From: Streptomyces asoensis
Lineage (GTDB): Bacteria; Actinomycetota; Actinomycetes; Streptomycetales; Streptomycetaceae
DNA length: 64,000 nucleotides
Reading direction: 5' to 3'
Assembly (NCBI RefSeq): GCF_016860545.1
Contig: NZ_BNEB01000002.1
Coordinates: forward strand, 558,001 to 622,000
Shown: piece by piece, positions 18,401-26,469 of the stretch
Numbering within the stretch: the first letter of the stretch is position 1
Layout: each line of letters begins with the position of its first letter
Program-made: the position numbers and the translations under genes
Notes under the pieces: model-generated
Database searches by the model: none
Told to the model about the DNA's origin: nothing
The model's input: only the letters and a program-made list of their open reading frames with translations

Positions 18401-19947
18401 TCCGCTCCGCCGACACCCGGCGCGCGATGCACGAGCTGGCCACCCGTCAGCGCGACGCCTACGCGAAATCGCTGCCCAAGGGCCGGGCGAAGCAGTTCAA
18501 GGAACTGAAGATCGAGGCCATCCTCGACACCCCGGTGAACATCGTCGTCACCGCCGACCCGACCCGCGGCGGCCGGCACACCCTCGGCCGGCACACCCAG
18601 CCGCAGATGGCGCCGTACTCCTCCGCGCTCGCGGTCGAGAACCTGTGGCTCGCCGCCCGCGCCGAGGGCCTCGGCGTCGGCTGGGTCAGCTTCTTCGACG
18701 AGCGGGAGATGGTCCGCGCGCTGGGCCTGCCCGAGCACCTCGAAGTCGTCGCCTACCTGTGCGTCGGCTACGTCGACGAGTTCCCGGACGAGCCCGAGCT
18801 GATGCAGGCGGGCTGGGCCAAGCGCCGTCCGCTGTCCTGGGTCGTCCACGAGGAGACGTACGGCCGTCGCGCGCTGCCCGGCGAGGACCCGCACGACCTG
18901 CTCGCCGAGACCGTGGCCAGCGTCCGGCCGCTCGACGCCAAGGCGCTCGGCGAGGCCTGGGAGCGGCAGAAGCGGATGACGAAGCCGGCCGGCGCGCTCG
19001 GCATGCTCGAGATCATCTCGGCGCAGCTCTCCGGGCTCTCCCGGCAGTGCCCGCCGCCGATCCCGGAGCCCGCGGCCGTCGCGATCTTCGCCGGTGACCA
19101 CGGCGTGCACGCGCAGGGCGTCACTCCCTGGCCGCAGGAGGTGACGGCCCAGATGGTCGCCAACTTCCTCGGCGGGGGAGCGGTCTGCAACGCCTTCGCC
19201 ACCCAGGTGGGCGCCGAGGTCTGCGTGGTGGACGTGGGCGTCGCCGCCGACCTCCCCGCCACCCCGGGTCTGCTGCCCCGCAAGATCCGCGCGGGCACGT
19301 CCGACATGACCACCGGTCCCGCGATGACCCGCGAGGAGGCCAAGCAGGCCATCGAGGTCGGGATCGAGACCGCCCGCGACCTGGTCGCGGCCGGCAACAA
19401 GGCGCTGCTCACGGGTGAGATGGGCATCGCCAACACCACGGCGTCGGCGGCCCTCATCTCGGTCTTCACGGGCGCCGACCCGGCCGAGGTCACCGGCCGG
19501 GGCACGGGGATCAACGACGAGACCCTCGCCCGCAAGACCGAGGTCGTGCGCCGCGCCCTGGAGGTCCACCAGCCGGACCCGGCCGACCCCATCGGCGTCC
19601 TGGCCGCGATCGGCGGCTTCGAGCACGCGGCGATGGTCGGCCTCCTCCTCGGCGGCGCCTCCCTGCGCACGCCCGTGATCCTGGACGGCGTCAGCGCCGG
19701 CGCCGCCGCCCTGGTCGCCCGCGCCATCGCCCCCGAGGTCCTCGCGGCCTGCATCGCGGGGCACCGCAGCGCCGAACCGGGGCACGTCGCCGCCCTGAAC
19801 AAGCTGGGCCTGCGACCCCTGGTCGACCTCGACCTCCGCCTCGGGGAGGGGACCGGCGCGCTGCTGGCCCTGCCGCTGGTGCAGAGCACGGCCCGCGCCA
19901 TGCACGAGGTGGCGACGTTCGACTCGGCGGGCGTGACCGAGAAGTAG
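15481..19947 (+). CDS. cobT: BluB-CobT fusion with a ~915-residue low-complexity N-terminus
   Basis: A 1488-residue protein. Residues 1 to about 915 are almost entirely Ala, Pro, Glu, Val and Gly without predicted fold, including a short tandem block (LPSDAQLPSD near 590). Residues about 918-1135 are a flavin nitroreductase-fold domain like BluB (MRERRDIRNGFRADPIP and APSVGHSQPWDF), which converts FMNH2 and O2 to 5,6-dimethylbenzimidazole. Residues about 1148-1488 are CobT, nicotinate-nucleotide:DMB phosphoribosyltransferase, with FAGDHGVHAQGVTPWP, GEMGIANTT and LGEGTGA carrying the catalytic Glu1456. The two domains thus make and activate the lower B12 ligand. The whole frame is open and the ATG at 15481 has a GAGGGG site, so the long N-terminus is probably real. 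Its role is unknown. Confidence 0.88.
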   Translation: MTDTGQVPGEGLPENAGMVEQPGAPAHGAYTYLSETTAEDEDLLLLPGAQSAWGNEVAPPAPEPVVETVHEPGAHETGGRDSGSVDLSGVRLPGPSVPQTAPRRPLHLGPPIPDASASPVRSLADRGPAGAPVRQPGPSAAGPDYLDAPQLREPAPQGASPWGAAQATAQAPVAHGVTAAETVVPAPAAAPQRPEPVGVAQAVVARVATEAIAATAAQETPAAPETADAVTETVRTTAPVAGYGLVDPGELLGAAMMAEAEQEAPFAEDGQPGQEQPGVPSAGDGETPGVPGVTAVADTAAPVPAGEEPEESPSPETAPAQDQQAAAPADGRPAEPVVAEPARPAEAVAHAEAADPTETAAPAQAFEAAGAVEPVGVPEADAGQAAVAEVTGAAQASPAEAGPEHEASATQAPVEPQETQEPHAGPGENPTPAPADEVSADESVPAVGVLPVADPGAASETTGISEATPPQTPVPEAAEASAPAPTVIPDALGPATPATEAAVTAPAAGTADTPAEPEAPATPLVEAVTAAEAPALADAAVAPVAAAPEEPAAPPAEAGPESASPVDNAPEPAEAAAADVHPVPAPQSDAQLPSDAQLPSDVQPSSVAEAGQVAPVPVSQEADLASHTPDEPVAETAVAAGPEAVPGSGPAAVTAVPAEQSAPVLAAPLAGPQQQPQPQGLPDPEPVSEPQTASAPEPVTAVSPVEAPAGSAAAAGSLAPSVEASDPAHPQQPVTVASTGLPVTAPEPLADAPAVEPLAMAAPSAGPDRVGPANGPREPGRADAPEPADGAVRLVADQPLNRFVPVEGTVPTTPHLAPTPPHPLTLPTQEQAPDAVADGPRTAGTPGAQPAVTVPAPRGAAPAPAPAIPDTEHQTDADHDPEVAQSPEDLETRAADQEEGPAAVEEAQESTGPAAPAYDDAEREAVLKVMRERRDIRNGFRADPIPHEVLLRVLEAAHTAPSVGHSQPWDFVVIRSADTRRAMHELATRQRDAYAKSLPKGRAKQFKELKIEAILDTPVNIVVTADPTRGGRHTLGRHTQPQMAPYSSALAVENLWLAARAEGLGVGWVSFFDEREMVRALGLPEHLEVVAYLCVGYVDEFPDEPELMQAGWAKRRPLSWVVHEETYGRRALPGEDPHDLLAETVASVRPLDAKALGEAWERQKRMTKPAGALGMLEIISAQLSGLSRQCPPPIPEPAAVAIFAGDHGVHAQGVTPWPQEVTAQMVANFLGGGAVCNAFATQVGAEVCVVDVGVAADLPATPGLLPRKIRAGTSDMTTGPAMTREEAKQAIEVGIETARDLVAAGNKALLTGEMGIANTTASAALISVFTGADPAEVTGRGTGINDETLARKTEVVRRALEVHQPDPADPIGVLAAIGGFEHAAMVGLLLGGASLRTPVILDGVSAGAAALVARAIAPEVLAACIAGHRSAEPGHVAALNKLGLRPLVDLDLRLGEGTGALLALPLVQSTARAMHEVATFDSAGVTEK

Positions 19948-19957
19948 GGCCCGTTCC

Positions 19958-19995
19958 GGGGCCGGCGGGCACGCGCTTGTGCTGCCCCCGGCCCC
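19958..19995 (+). terminator. Terminator hairpin after cobT
   Basis: GGGGCCGG-CGGGCA (19958-19971) pairs with TGCCC-CCGGCCCC (19983-19995), leaving one bulged C, 11 nt after the stop. A TAAAAT hexamer at 20017-20022 just beyond could be the -10 of the next gene. Confidence 0.6.
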
Positions 19996-20100
19996 GCCGC
20001 ATGCTGAACCCACCTCTAAAATGCGCACGTCAGGGCCGCTCCAGAGCCGCAGCGCCCATTCCCCTGCTCTCTGTCCGCCCGTACGAGGAGCCGCACCCTC

Positions 20101-21333
20101 ATGGCCGAACACCCCGCCTATCCCGTAGGCCTCCGTCTCGCCGGCCGCAGGGTCGTCGTCCTCGGCGGCGGACAGGTCGCCCAGCGCCGTCTGCCCGCCC
20201 TGATCGCGGCGGGCGCCGACATCCACCTGGTGTCGCCCGCGGCGACCCCGTCGGTGGAGGCGATGGCGGACGCCGGTGAGATCACCTGGACGAGGCGCCC
20301 GTACACCGAGGGCGACCTCGCCGACGCCTGGTACGCCCTCATCGCCACGAGCGACCGCGAGGCCAACGGCCGGGCCTCCGCGGAGGCCGAGGCCCACCGC
20401 GTCTGGTGCGTGCGCTCCGACGACGCCGACCTGGCCACGGCCTGGACCCCGGCGACCGGGCACAGCGAGGGCGTCACGGTCGCCGTGCTCACCACGGACG
20501 CGCGGGGCCGCGATCCCCGGCACACCGCGGCCATCCGTGACGCGGTCGTCGAGGGCCTGCGCGACGGCACGCTCGTCGCCCCGCACCACCGCACCCGCAC
20601 GCCCGGTGTGGCGCTGGTCGGCGGCGGTCCCGGTGACCCGGACCTGATCACGGTCCGCGGACGCCGTCTCCTCGCCGAGGCCGACGTCGTCATCGCCGAC
20701 CGGCTCGGCCCGCGCGACCTGCTCGCCGAACTCCCGCCGCACGTCGAGGTGATCGACGCGGCGAAGATCCCCTACGGCCGGTACATGGCCCAGGAGGCCA
20801 TCAACAACGCGCTGATCGAGCACGCCAAGCAGGGCAAGTCGGTGGTCCGCCTCAAGGGTGGCGACCCGTACGTCTTCGGGCGCGGCATGGAGGAGCTCCA
20901 GGCCCTCGCCGAGGCGGGCATCGCCTGCACGGTGGTGCCCGGCATCTCCAGTTCCATCTCCGTCCCGGGTGCCGTCGGCATCCCGGTCACGCACCGGGGC
21001 GTCGCCCACGAGTTCACCGTGGTCAGCGGCCATGTCGCCCCCGACGACGAGCGTTCCCTGGTCGACTGGGCCTCCCTGGCCAAGCTCACCGGCACGCTGG
21101 TGGTCCTCATGGGCGTCGACAAGATCGGGAAGATCGCCGACACACTCGTCGCGCACGGCAAGTCCCCCGACACCCCGGTCGCCCTCGTCCAGGAGGGCAC
21201 GACGGCCGCGCAGCGCCGCGTCGACGCCACCCTCGCGACGGCCGCCGAGGCGGTCCGCACGCAGGACGTCCGGCCGCCGGCGGTGATCGTCATCGGCGCG
21301 GTCGTCGCGGTCGGCTCGCCCACCTCCGAGTAA
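20101..21333 (+). CDS. cobA: Uroporphyrinogen-III C-methyltransferase / siroheme synthase (CysG-like)
   Basis: This 410-residue protein fuses a precorrin-2 dehydrogenase/ferrochelatase-like N-terminus (VVVLGGGQVAQRRLPALIAAGA, NAD-binding, residues about 1-155) to a SUMT domain (about 168-410, with VGGGPGDPDLITVRGRRLL, RLKGGDPYVFGRG and the GISSSISVP loop). It methylates uroporphyrinogen III at C2 and C7 to precorrin-2, feeding siroheme and cobalamin. CysG-like fusions can go on to siroheme. The ATG follows GAGGAG by about 10 nt. Its position behind cobT fits corrin supply. Whether the N-terminal dehydrogenase and chelatase are active is not proven. Confidence 0.92.
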   Translation: MAEHPAYPVGLRLAGRRVVVLGGGQVAQRRLPALIAAGADIHLVSPAATPSVEAMADAGEITWTRRPYTEGDLADAWYALIATSDREANGRASAEAEAHRVWCVRSDDADLATAWTPATGHSEGVTVAVLTTDARGRDPRHTAAIRDAVVEGLRDGTLVAPHHRTRTPGVALVGGGPGDPDLITVRGRRLLAEADVVIADRLGPRDLLAELPPHVEVIDAAKIPYGRYMAQEAINNALIEHAKQGKSVVRLKGGDPYVFGRGMEELQALAEAGIACTVVPGISSSISVPGAVGIPVTHRGVAHEFTVVSGHVAPDDERSLVDWASLAKLTGTLVVLMGVDKIGKIADTLVAHGKSPDTPVALVQEGTTAAQRRVDATLATAAEAVRTQDVRPPAVIVIGAVVAVGSPTSE

Positions 21334-21361
21334 CCGCCGGTAACACAACCGTTCCGAGCCG

Positions 21362-21390
21362 TTGGCACCACTCCCAGGACAAGGCAGTAT
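21362..21390 (+). promoter_or_regulatory. Promoter of the TrmH-type gene (leaderless)
   Basis: TTGGCA (21362-21367) and CAGTAT (21385-21390) are 17 bp apart. Transcription would begin about 7 nt later, at the GTG start codon 21397, and there is no Shine-Dalgarno sequence, so the mRNA is probably leaderless. Confidence 0.65.
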
Positions 21391-21396
21391 CACCCT

Positions 21397-22251
21397 GTGG
21401 CCGATCTCATCAGCGTTGAGGACCCCGACGACCCGCGCCTGCGCGACTACACCGGCCTGACCGACGTCGAGCTGCGCCGCAAGCGCGAGCCCGCGGAGGG
21501 CCTGTTCATCGCCGAGGGCGAGAAGGTCATCCGCCGGGCCAAGGACGCCGGCTACGAGATGCGCTCCATGCTGCTGTCCGCCAAGTGGGTCGACGTCATG
21601 CGCGACGTCATCGACGAGCTCCCGGCGCCGGTCTACGCCGTCACCCCGGAGCTCGCCGAGCGGGTGACCGGCTATCACGTCCATCGCGGCGCGCTCGCCT
21701 CGATGCAGCGCAAGCCCCTGCCGGCCGCCGCCGACCTCCTCCTCGCCGCCCGCCGTGGCGTCGCCCCCGCCGACCCGCCGGACGACGCGGGTCAGCGCGT
21801 CGCGATCTTCGAGGGCTTCGTCGACCACGCGAACCTCGGCGCGGCCTTCCGCAGCGCGGCGGCGCTCGGCATCCGGGCGATCCTGCTGTCACCGGACTGC
21901 GCGGACCCGCTCTACCGGCGGGCGATCAAGGTGTCGATGGGCGCCGTCTTCTCGGTCCCCTATGCCCGCTTCGACACCTGGCCGGCCGGACTCGACGTCG
22001 TCCGCGACGCCGGGTACGACATCCTCGCCATGACCCCGGACGAGAAGGCGACCCCGCTCGACCGGCTGCACCCGGAGCGCTTCGAGCGGTGCGCCATCAT
22101 GCTCGGGTCGGAGGGCCACGGCCTGTCCACGTACGCCCTGCGGGCGGCCGACGAATGGGTGCGCATCCCGATGTCCGCCGGGATCGACTCGCTGAACGTT
22201 GCCGCGGCCTCCGCCGTCGCGTTCTACGCGACCCGCCCGAGGCCCGCCTGA
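21397..22251 (+). CDS. TrmH/SpoU family RNA 2'-O-methyltransferase
   Basis: This 284-residue SPOUT enzyme has a substrate-recognition N-terminal domain (EGLFIAEGEKVIRRA, L30e-like) and a knotted SAM-binding C-terminal domain with the three SpoU motifs: NLGAAFRSAAALGI (motif 1), IMLGSEGHGLS (motif 2) and IPMSAGIDSLNVAAASAV (motif 3). It should methylate a ribose in rRNA or tRNA. Which nucleotide cannot be told from the sequence. The GTG at 21397 coincides with the predicted transcript start. It converges on the WxxGxW protein gene with a shared hairpin between them. Confidence 0.9.
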   Translation: MADLISVEDPDDPRLRDYTGLTDVELRRKREPAEGLFIAEGEKVIRRAKDAGYEMRSMLLSAKWVDVMRDVIDELPAPVYAVTPELAERVTGYHVHRGALASMQRKPLPAAADLLLAARRGVAPADPPDDAGQRVAIFEGFVDHANLGAAFRSAAALGIRAILLSPDCADPLYRRAIKVSMGAVFSVPYARFDTWPAGLDVVRDAGYDILAMTPDEKATPLDRLHPERFERCAIMLGSEGHGLSTYALRAADEWVRIPMSAGIDSLNVAAASAVAFYATRPRPA

Positions 22252-22274
22252 GCCGTCCGCCGGGCACACACCCG

Positions 22275-22309
22275 GGTGAGGGCCGCACGCCACGGGCGCG
22301 GTCCTCACC
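22275..22309. terminator. Bidirectional terminator hairpin
   Basis: A 12-bp stem (GGTGAGGGCCGC at 22275-22286 with GCGGTCCTCACC at 22298-22309, one G-U pair) lies between the convergent stops at 22251 and 22325 and can serve both genes. Confidence 0.65.
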
Positions 22310-22324
22310 GGCGGACATCCGCGG

Positions 22325-22666
22325 TCAGCGGTGGTGGCACTCCCAGTGCCCCTTGACCCACTGCTGATCCCAGTGACCGGGCACGTACACCCACTTGTAG
22401 GTGTAGTGGTGCTCCCAGTGGCCGTGGTGCCAGGTCTTGTGATCGACCCGCTTCTTCTCCCAGTGGCCCTTCACCCACTTCTTCTCCCAGTGCCCCTTCA
22501 CCCAGTGGCAGTTGCCGTCGTGGTCCGTGGTCACCACGGACGCGGCGGACGCGGGAGCGGGGGCGGCGGTCGCCGCGCCGGACATGCCGAGTACGGCGCC
22601 CCCGGCCAGCAGGCCCGTCGCGGCGGCTCCGGCCACGAGGCGGCGGACTCGCAGGAAAGCGGTCAT
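22325..22666 (-). CDS. Secreted Trp/His-rich WxxGxW repeat protein
   Basis: This 113-residue protein has a signal peptide (basic FLRVRR, Ala/Gly core, cleavage near ATA at residue 34-35). The mature part is five tandem copies of a W-x-x-G-x-W motif: W55-W60, W64-W69, W79-W84, W92-W99 (spaced one unit longer) and W103-W108, four of which read GHW. Two cysteines (53 and 110) flank the repeat block. It resembles YXWGXW-repeat proteins of unknown function. The His and Trp density suggests metal, haem or cell-wall binding, but that is a guess. ATG 22666 has GAGGGAG nine bases upstream. An ATG at 22675 is too close to that site. Confidence 0.82.
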   Translation of the reverse strand: MTAFLRVRRLVAGAAATGLLAGGAVLGMSGAATAAPAPASAASVVTTDHDGNCHWVKGHWEKKWVKGHWEKKRVDHKTWHHGHWEHHYTYKWVYVPGHWDQQWVKGHWECHHR

Positions 22667-23157
22667 CGGACACATCTCCCTCGAAGAGTCGGCGACTGGC
22701 ACGCCCGACGAGGCCGGGCCGCCCGTGCTCCACGGCCGCACCGAGGACGTGCCGCGGGCGACGAGGACCTTTCCCGTCGCGCTGTGCCGGACGCGAGGGA
22801 TTCGGACCCGACGGCCGCACGGATGACGCGACGGCGGAAAAACTCCCCGCGCCCTCGCGGCGGGCCGGTCGCCGGCCCGGCCCGACCCGCGGCTGCCGGC
22901 CCGGCGCGCGGGCGCCCGCCCGGCGACACGCCCCGCCCGGCTCGGCCACCCGGGTGGCAACCTGCGGCTTTCCGTGTGCACCACCGCGCCATCCGGGTGC
23001 CGCGCGGCTACGAATCCCCTGCGCGCGCATGCCGTCCTGGCGCCGTCCGCCCGCCCGGTCACGGACGGAGAAGGGCTTGCGGGTCCTCACCCTCGCCTTC
23101 GCCCACGGCCGGGGACGGGCCGTCCGGAGCGGGCACGAGGCACGAGGGAGCGAGAAC
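22667..23157. other. Divergent intergenic region, no gene seen
   Basis: These 491 nt separate the WxxGxW protein (minus) from the ECF sigma gene (plus). The sequence is GC-rich with many short inverted CCCGG/CCGGG runs around 22860-22950. An open frame runs through the second half in phase with the sigma gene, but it lacks family features and a better start exists downstream. I could not pick out a convincing promoter on either strand. Confidence 0.5.
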
Positions 23158-23724
23158 TTGCCGCACGGTGACGACCCGCCCGCCCGGGTGGAGGATCTGC
23201 TGGCCCGGGTGGCCGACGGCGACCGGGACGCCTTCACCGGCGTCTACGACGCGCTCGCGGGCAGCGTCATGGGACTGGCCTGCCGGATCCTGCGGGACGT
23301 CGCCCAGGCGGAGGAGGTGACCCAGGAGGTCATGATCGAGATCTGGCGCACCGCGGACCGCTACCGCCCCGAGCGGGGAACGGCGAAGGCCTGGGTGCTC
23401 ACCGTGGCCCACCGGCGGGCGGTGGACCGCGTCCGCTCCGCCCGGGCGGGCGCCGAGCGCGAACAGCGCACGGGCGTCCTCGCACCGGAGCGCCCCTTCG
23501 ACGAGGTCGCCGAGATCGTCCAGGACCACGACGAGCACCGCCGGCTGCACCGCTGTCTCACCTCGCTGTCCCGCAAGGAGCGGGTGCCGCTGATGCTCGC
23601 CTACTACCAGGGCCTGACCTGTCTCGAGGTCGCCGAGGCCCTCTCCACCCCCGAAGGCACGGTGAAGTCCCGCATGCGGGCGGGGCTGCGGCGGCTGCGC
23701 GCCTGTCTGGAGGCCGACACATGA
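23158..23724 (+). CDS. sigK: ECF sigma factor, SigK-like
   Basis: This 188-residue sigma factor has region 2 (DAFTGVYDALAGSVMGLACRILRDVAQAEEVTQEVMIEIW) and region 4 (LTCLEVAEALSTPEGTVKSRMRAGLRRLR) complete. The TTG start at 23158 is chosen because GAGGGAG lies 7 nt upstream and the product then begins at the expected distance from region 2. It overlaps the RskA-type anti-sigma gene by 4 nt (ATGA), the standard arrangement for the SigK/RskA pair. The anti-sigma factor presumably holds it at the membrane until released by regulated proteolysis. Target genes are unknown, and the divergent WxxGxW gene is a candidate. Confidence 0.9.
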   Translation: MPHGDDPPARVEDLLARVADGDRDAFTGVYDALAGSVMGLACRILRDVAQAEEVTQEVMIEIWRTADRYRPERGTAKAWVLTVAHRRAVDRVRSARAGAEREQRTGVLAPERPFDEVAEIVQDHDEHRRLHRCLTSLSRKERVPLMLAYYQGLTCLEVAEALSTPEGTVKSRMRAGLRRLRACLEADT

Positions 23725-24473
23725 CCATCGAGGAGGACCCCCACGCCGGGCTCGGCGCCTATGTGCTGCACGCGCTGTCACCCGCCGACGACGCCGCGTT
23801 CGAGAACCACCTCGCCGGCTGCGACCCCTGCCGACGGGAGGCCGCCCGCCTCCTGGAGACCACCGCCCGCCTCGGCGACCGGGCGCGGAGCGTCCCGGTG
23901 GCAGCGCAGGCCCGCGCGCGCACCCTGCGGACCGTCGCCCGCACCCGTCAGGACCGCGTCCTCCACCGCTCCCGCGCACCCGGGCCCCGGACGGTGCGCC
24001 TCGCGCTCGCCGCGAGTCTCGCGGCGAGCGCGGCCCTCGGTGCCCTGGCCGTGCACCAGCACGTCGAGACCGACGAGCTGCGCACCCAGGCGGTCCGCGC
24101 CGAGCGGCAGACCCACGCCGACGGCACCGCGATCACCGAGGTCCTCACCGCGTCCGACGCCGTCGTCCACACGGCCACGCTGGCCGGCGGCACCCCCGCC
24201 GCCGTGGTGGTCTCCCGCTCCGAGGAACGGGCCGTCTTCGCCGCGCACGGTCTGCCCGCGCTGACCGGCGGAAGGGTCTACGAGCTCTGGTACGCGGCCG
24301 CGGCGGGCGACCGGCGCCCGGCCGGCCTGCTGACCGGGGGGACGGCGAGCGACTCCCGCGTCCTGAAGGGCCCGCCCGCCGACGCCGTCGCCGTGGGAAT
24401 CACCGTGGAACCGGCCGGCGGCTCACCACAGCCCACCACCAGGCCGCTCGGCGCCGTGCGCCTCGCCGCCTGA
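23721..24473 (+). CDS. rskA: Anti-sigma factor, RskA family
   Basis: This 250-residue protein has a zinc-type anti-sigma motif near the N-terminus (HLAGCDPC, His30, Cys34 and Cys37), a single membrane helix (about residues 92-112) and an extracytoplasmic RskA C-terminal domain (VVSRSEERAVFAAHGLPAL, YELWYAAA and GITVEPAGGSPQPT, the last typical of the family). It should bind the sigma factor encoded immediately upstream and release it on an external or redox signal. Start and sigma stop overlap as ATGA, coupling their stoichiometry. Confidence 0.9.
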   Translation: MTIEEDPHAGLGAYVLHALSPADDAAFENHLAGCDPCRREAARLLETTARLGDRARSVPVAAQARARTLRTVARTRQDRVLHRSRAPGPRTVRLALAASLAASAALGALAVHQHVETDELRTQAVRAERQTHADGTAITEVLTASDAVVHTATLAGGTPAAVVVSRSEERAVFAAHGLPALTGGRVYELWYAAAAGDRRPAGLLTGGTASDSRVLKGPPADAVAVGITVEPAGGSPQPTTRPLGAVRLAA

Positions 24474-24497
24474 CGCGGCCCCGGGCGGGGCGCCGGA

Positions 24498-25850
24498 TCA
24501 GTCCCCGAGCGGGTCGCCCGGCAGCGGCACCGTGCGCTGCGTCTCCTGCCGTACGACGCCGTCCCGGCCGCCGAGCCCGCGCGCGGGTCCCTCGCAGCCC
24601 TGGACGAGAGCGATGCCCAGCGCGACCAGCAGGGTCACCACGACGAACACGAACAGCCGCTGGCGCAGCAGACGCGGGTTGGCGGGCCGCCGCCCGGTTC
24701 CCGTGGTCCTCGGCCCGGGACGCCCCGCCCCGCCGGTCCGGGAGGCGGGCCGTCCGGTGCCGGGCCGCGTGCCGCGCGGGGGAGCCGGCCGGGCCCCGGA
24801 CCGCGAGGAGGCGGCGCCGCCACCGCGTCCGGTGTTCCCCCCGCGGGGCGCGCCGCCCCGGGAAGGAACCGGACCGCGTGCCGACGGCGGCCCGCCGCGC
24901 GGCGACGAGGTTCCGGGTCCGGTCTGCTGACGCAGCGTGCGCTCCGGGTGACCGGCGTCGGAGAGGCGGCCCGTCGGGCGGTCCGCCTCGGCCGCCCGGG
25001 GCACCGGGGGACGTGCCTCGGCGAGACCCTGGGCCTCCCGGGTGGCGATCTCCTTCAGGCGCAGCGACAGATCGAGCGTGCTGGGCCGTTCCTCGGGGTC
25101 CTTCGCCAGACAGGCCCGCACCAGCGGCGCCAGCGCGTCCGGTACGCCGTGCAGATGCGGCTCCTCGTGCACCACGCGGTACAGCATCACCTCGGAACTG
25201 CCGTGCCCGAAGGGCGAGTCGGCGGTGGAGGCGTAGGCGAGCGTGGCGCCGAGCGAGAACACGTCCGTGGCCGGGGTGACCAGCGCCCCGCGCACCTGCT
25301 CGGGCGCGAGGAACCCGGGGGAGCCGACCGCCGTGCCGACGTGGGTCAGTGTGGAGGCGCCGGTCGCCCAGGCGATGCCGAAGTCGATGATCCGCGGGCC
25401 CTTGGGGGAGAGCAGGATGTTGGAGGGCTTCAGGTCGCGGTGCACGACCCCGGCCTCGTGGACGGCGACGAGCCCCTCCGACAGCGCCGCCCCGATCGAG
25501 GCCAGCTCGGCGGCCCCGAGCGGCCCCTCGTCGTTGACCTTGTCGTGCAGGGAGGGGCCGGGTACGTACTGCGTGGCGAACCACGGCCGCTCGGCGTCCA
25601 GGTCCGCGGCCACCAGCCGGGCCGTGCATCCGCCGCGGATCCGCCGGGCGGCCGACACCTCGCGCGCGAACCGGGACCGGAACTCCTGGTCCTCCGCCAG
25701 ATCGGGCCGGATCACCTTGAGCGCGACCCGCTGCCCCTTCTTGTCGGAGCCCAGGTAGACGACGCCCATCCCGCCCGCGCCGAGCCGTCGGTGAAGCCTG
25801 AACGAGCCGACGACGCGCGGGTCCTCGCGCCTCAGGCGCATCATCGCCAT
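24498..25850 (-). CDS. Membrane-anchored Ser/Thr protein kinase (PknB-like)
   Basis: This 450-residue protein has a Hanks-type kinase domain at residues about 16-275: glycine loop LGAGGMGVVY, Lys45 (VALKVIRP), HRDLKPSN with Asp138, and IDFG at 154-157. A Pro/Gly/Arg-rich linker of about 100 residues leads to one membrane helix (about 399-418), with only some 30 residues after it, so it has no PASTA or other sensor domain. ATG 25850 is chosen over an upstream ATG because GGGGA is 6 nt before it. It lies opposite the sigma/anti-sigma pair, whose convergent end is 24 nt away. Targets are unknown. Confidence 0.9.
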   Translation of the reverse strand: MAMMRLRREDPRVVGSFRLHRRLGAGGMGVVYLGSDKKGQRVALKVIRPDLAEDQEFRSRFAREVSAARRIRGGCTARLVAADLDAERPWFATQYVPGPSLHDKVNDEGPLGAAELASIGAALSEGLVAVHEAGVVHRDLKPSNILLSPKGPRIIDFGIAWATGASTLTHVGTAVGSPGFLAPEQVRGALVTPATDVFSLGATLAYASTADSPFGHGSSEVMLYRVVHEEPHLHGVPDALAPLVRACLAKDPEERPSTLDLSLRLKEIATREAQGLAEARPPVPRAAEADRPTGRLSDAGHPERTLRQQTGPGTSSPRGGPPSARGPVPSRGGAPRGGNTGRGGGAASSRSGARPAPPRGTRPGTGRPASRTGGAGRPGPRTTGTGRRPANPRLLRQRLFVFVVVTLLVALGIALVQGCEGPARGLGGRDGVVRQETQRTVPLPGDPLGD

Positions 25851-26374
25851 GTTCATCCCCGCTGCCCGGTCCGTGTGACGTGCCACAGCTTACGTTTCCG
25901 CGGCCGTTCGCGCGCAGAGGCCGCGCCCTCTCGCGGCGATCGATTGTCGGCGCCGGACGGCGGAGTTGAAGGGTGATCAGGAAGCCTGCGGACAGGCGGG
26001 CATTGAGCGGTGGTCGCGCCCAACCGCCTTTTCCGGAAAGCCGATTGAACGCGCCGGTGACGACCGTCCCGGAAGCGCCGCAGCTGCCCACGGCAGGACG
26101 CGGACCCGCGGCTCGACGGGCTGCCGGACGCCCCGCCCGACGGGGTCCACGCGCTGGCGGGGAGGGCTGGAAGTGAGTGAAGTCACGCCGGGTCCCGCCC
26201 CCGCGGCCCCGCTCGGCGGGGGAAAACCGGAGCGGACCGGACAGCCCCTCCGGGAAGACCCCGAGACCCGCGGCCGCGTCTCCACCCAGGGGAGTACTCC
26301 GCAGGTCATGGCTCATCCTCCGGGAGGCCCGGCAATCGGTACGAGGGCATGACGTGCGGCAGCGGCCGTCGGCC
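25851..26374. other. Long divergent intergenic region
   Basis: Between the kinase and the 64-residue membrane protein there are about 620 nt, of which this is the main part. It holds one weak small-gene candidate (26173-26352), a perfect 10-bp palindrome GGAGTACTCC at 26291-26300 and a GGAAAAGG-like pyrimidine/purine stretch near 26030. No family-recognisable frame was found. Confidence 0.4.
26173..26352 (+). CDS. Possible 59-residue small protein, unrecognised
   Basis: A GTG at 26173 has an unusually good ribosome site (GGGGAGGG, spacing about 6) and opens a 59-codon frame ending in TGA at 26352. The product would be Pro/Gly-rich and hydrophilic, with no signal peptide, helix or motif. It lies just upstream of the small membrane protein and its leader hairpin. 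It may be a real small protein or an accidental frame in GC-rich DNA. The ribosome site is the only positive evidence. Confidence 0.25.
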   Translation: MSEVTPGPAPAAPLGGGKPERTGQPLREDPETRGRVSTQGSTPQVMAHPPGGPAIGTRA

Positions 26375-26434
26375 TAGATTTGAGGTCAAGCGGCGGGTGC
26401 AGCACTCGTCCCCCGAGGTCAGACACCCGCCGCT
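26375..26434 (+). promoter_or_regulatory. -10 element and leader hairpin of the 64-residue membrane protein
   Basis: TAGATT (26375-26380) fits a -10 box, without a good -35 at normal spacing. The transcript would begin near the 5' arm of a perfect 11-bp stem (AGCGGCGGGTG at 26389-26399, complement at 26424-26434) with a 24-nt loop. The Shine-Dalgarno sequence AGGAGAGG follows at about 26458. Such a stable 5' hairpin may protect the mRNA or bind a regulator. Confidence 0.4.
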
Positions 26435-26469
26435 GCCAAAGGACAACCGATCAGGTCAGGAGAGGGACC

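Noticed and set aside
16702..21828. An open frame of about 1,700 codons on the minus strand across cobT, cobA and the methyltransferase gene
   Set aside because: It runs antisense to three well-supported genes, has an Arg/Gly/Asp-rich composition and no family features. High GC leaves few stop codons in some frames.
22954..23157. N-terminal extension of the ECF sigma factor
   Set aside because: The upstream in-frame part is Pro/Arg-rich and lacks sigma features, while TTG 23158 has an excellent ribosome site.
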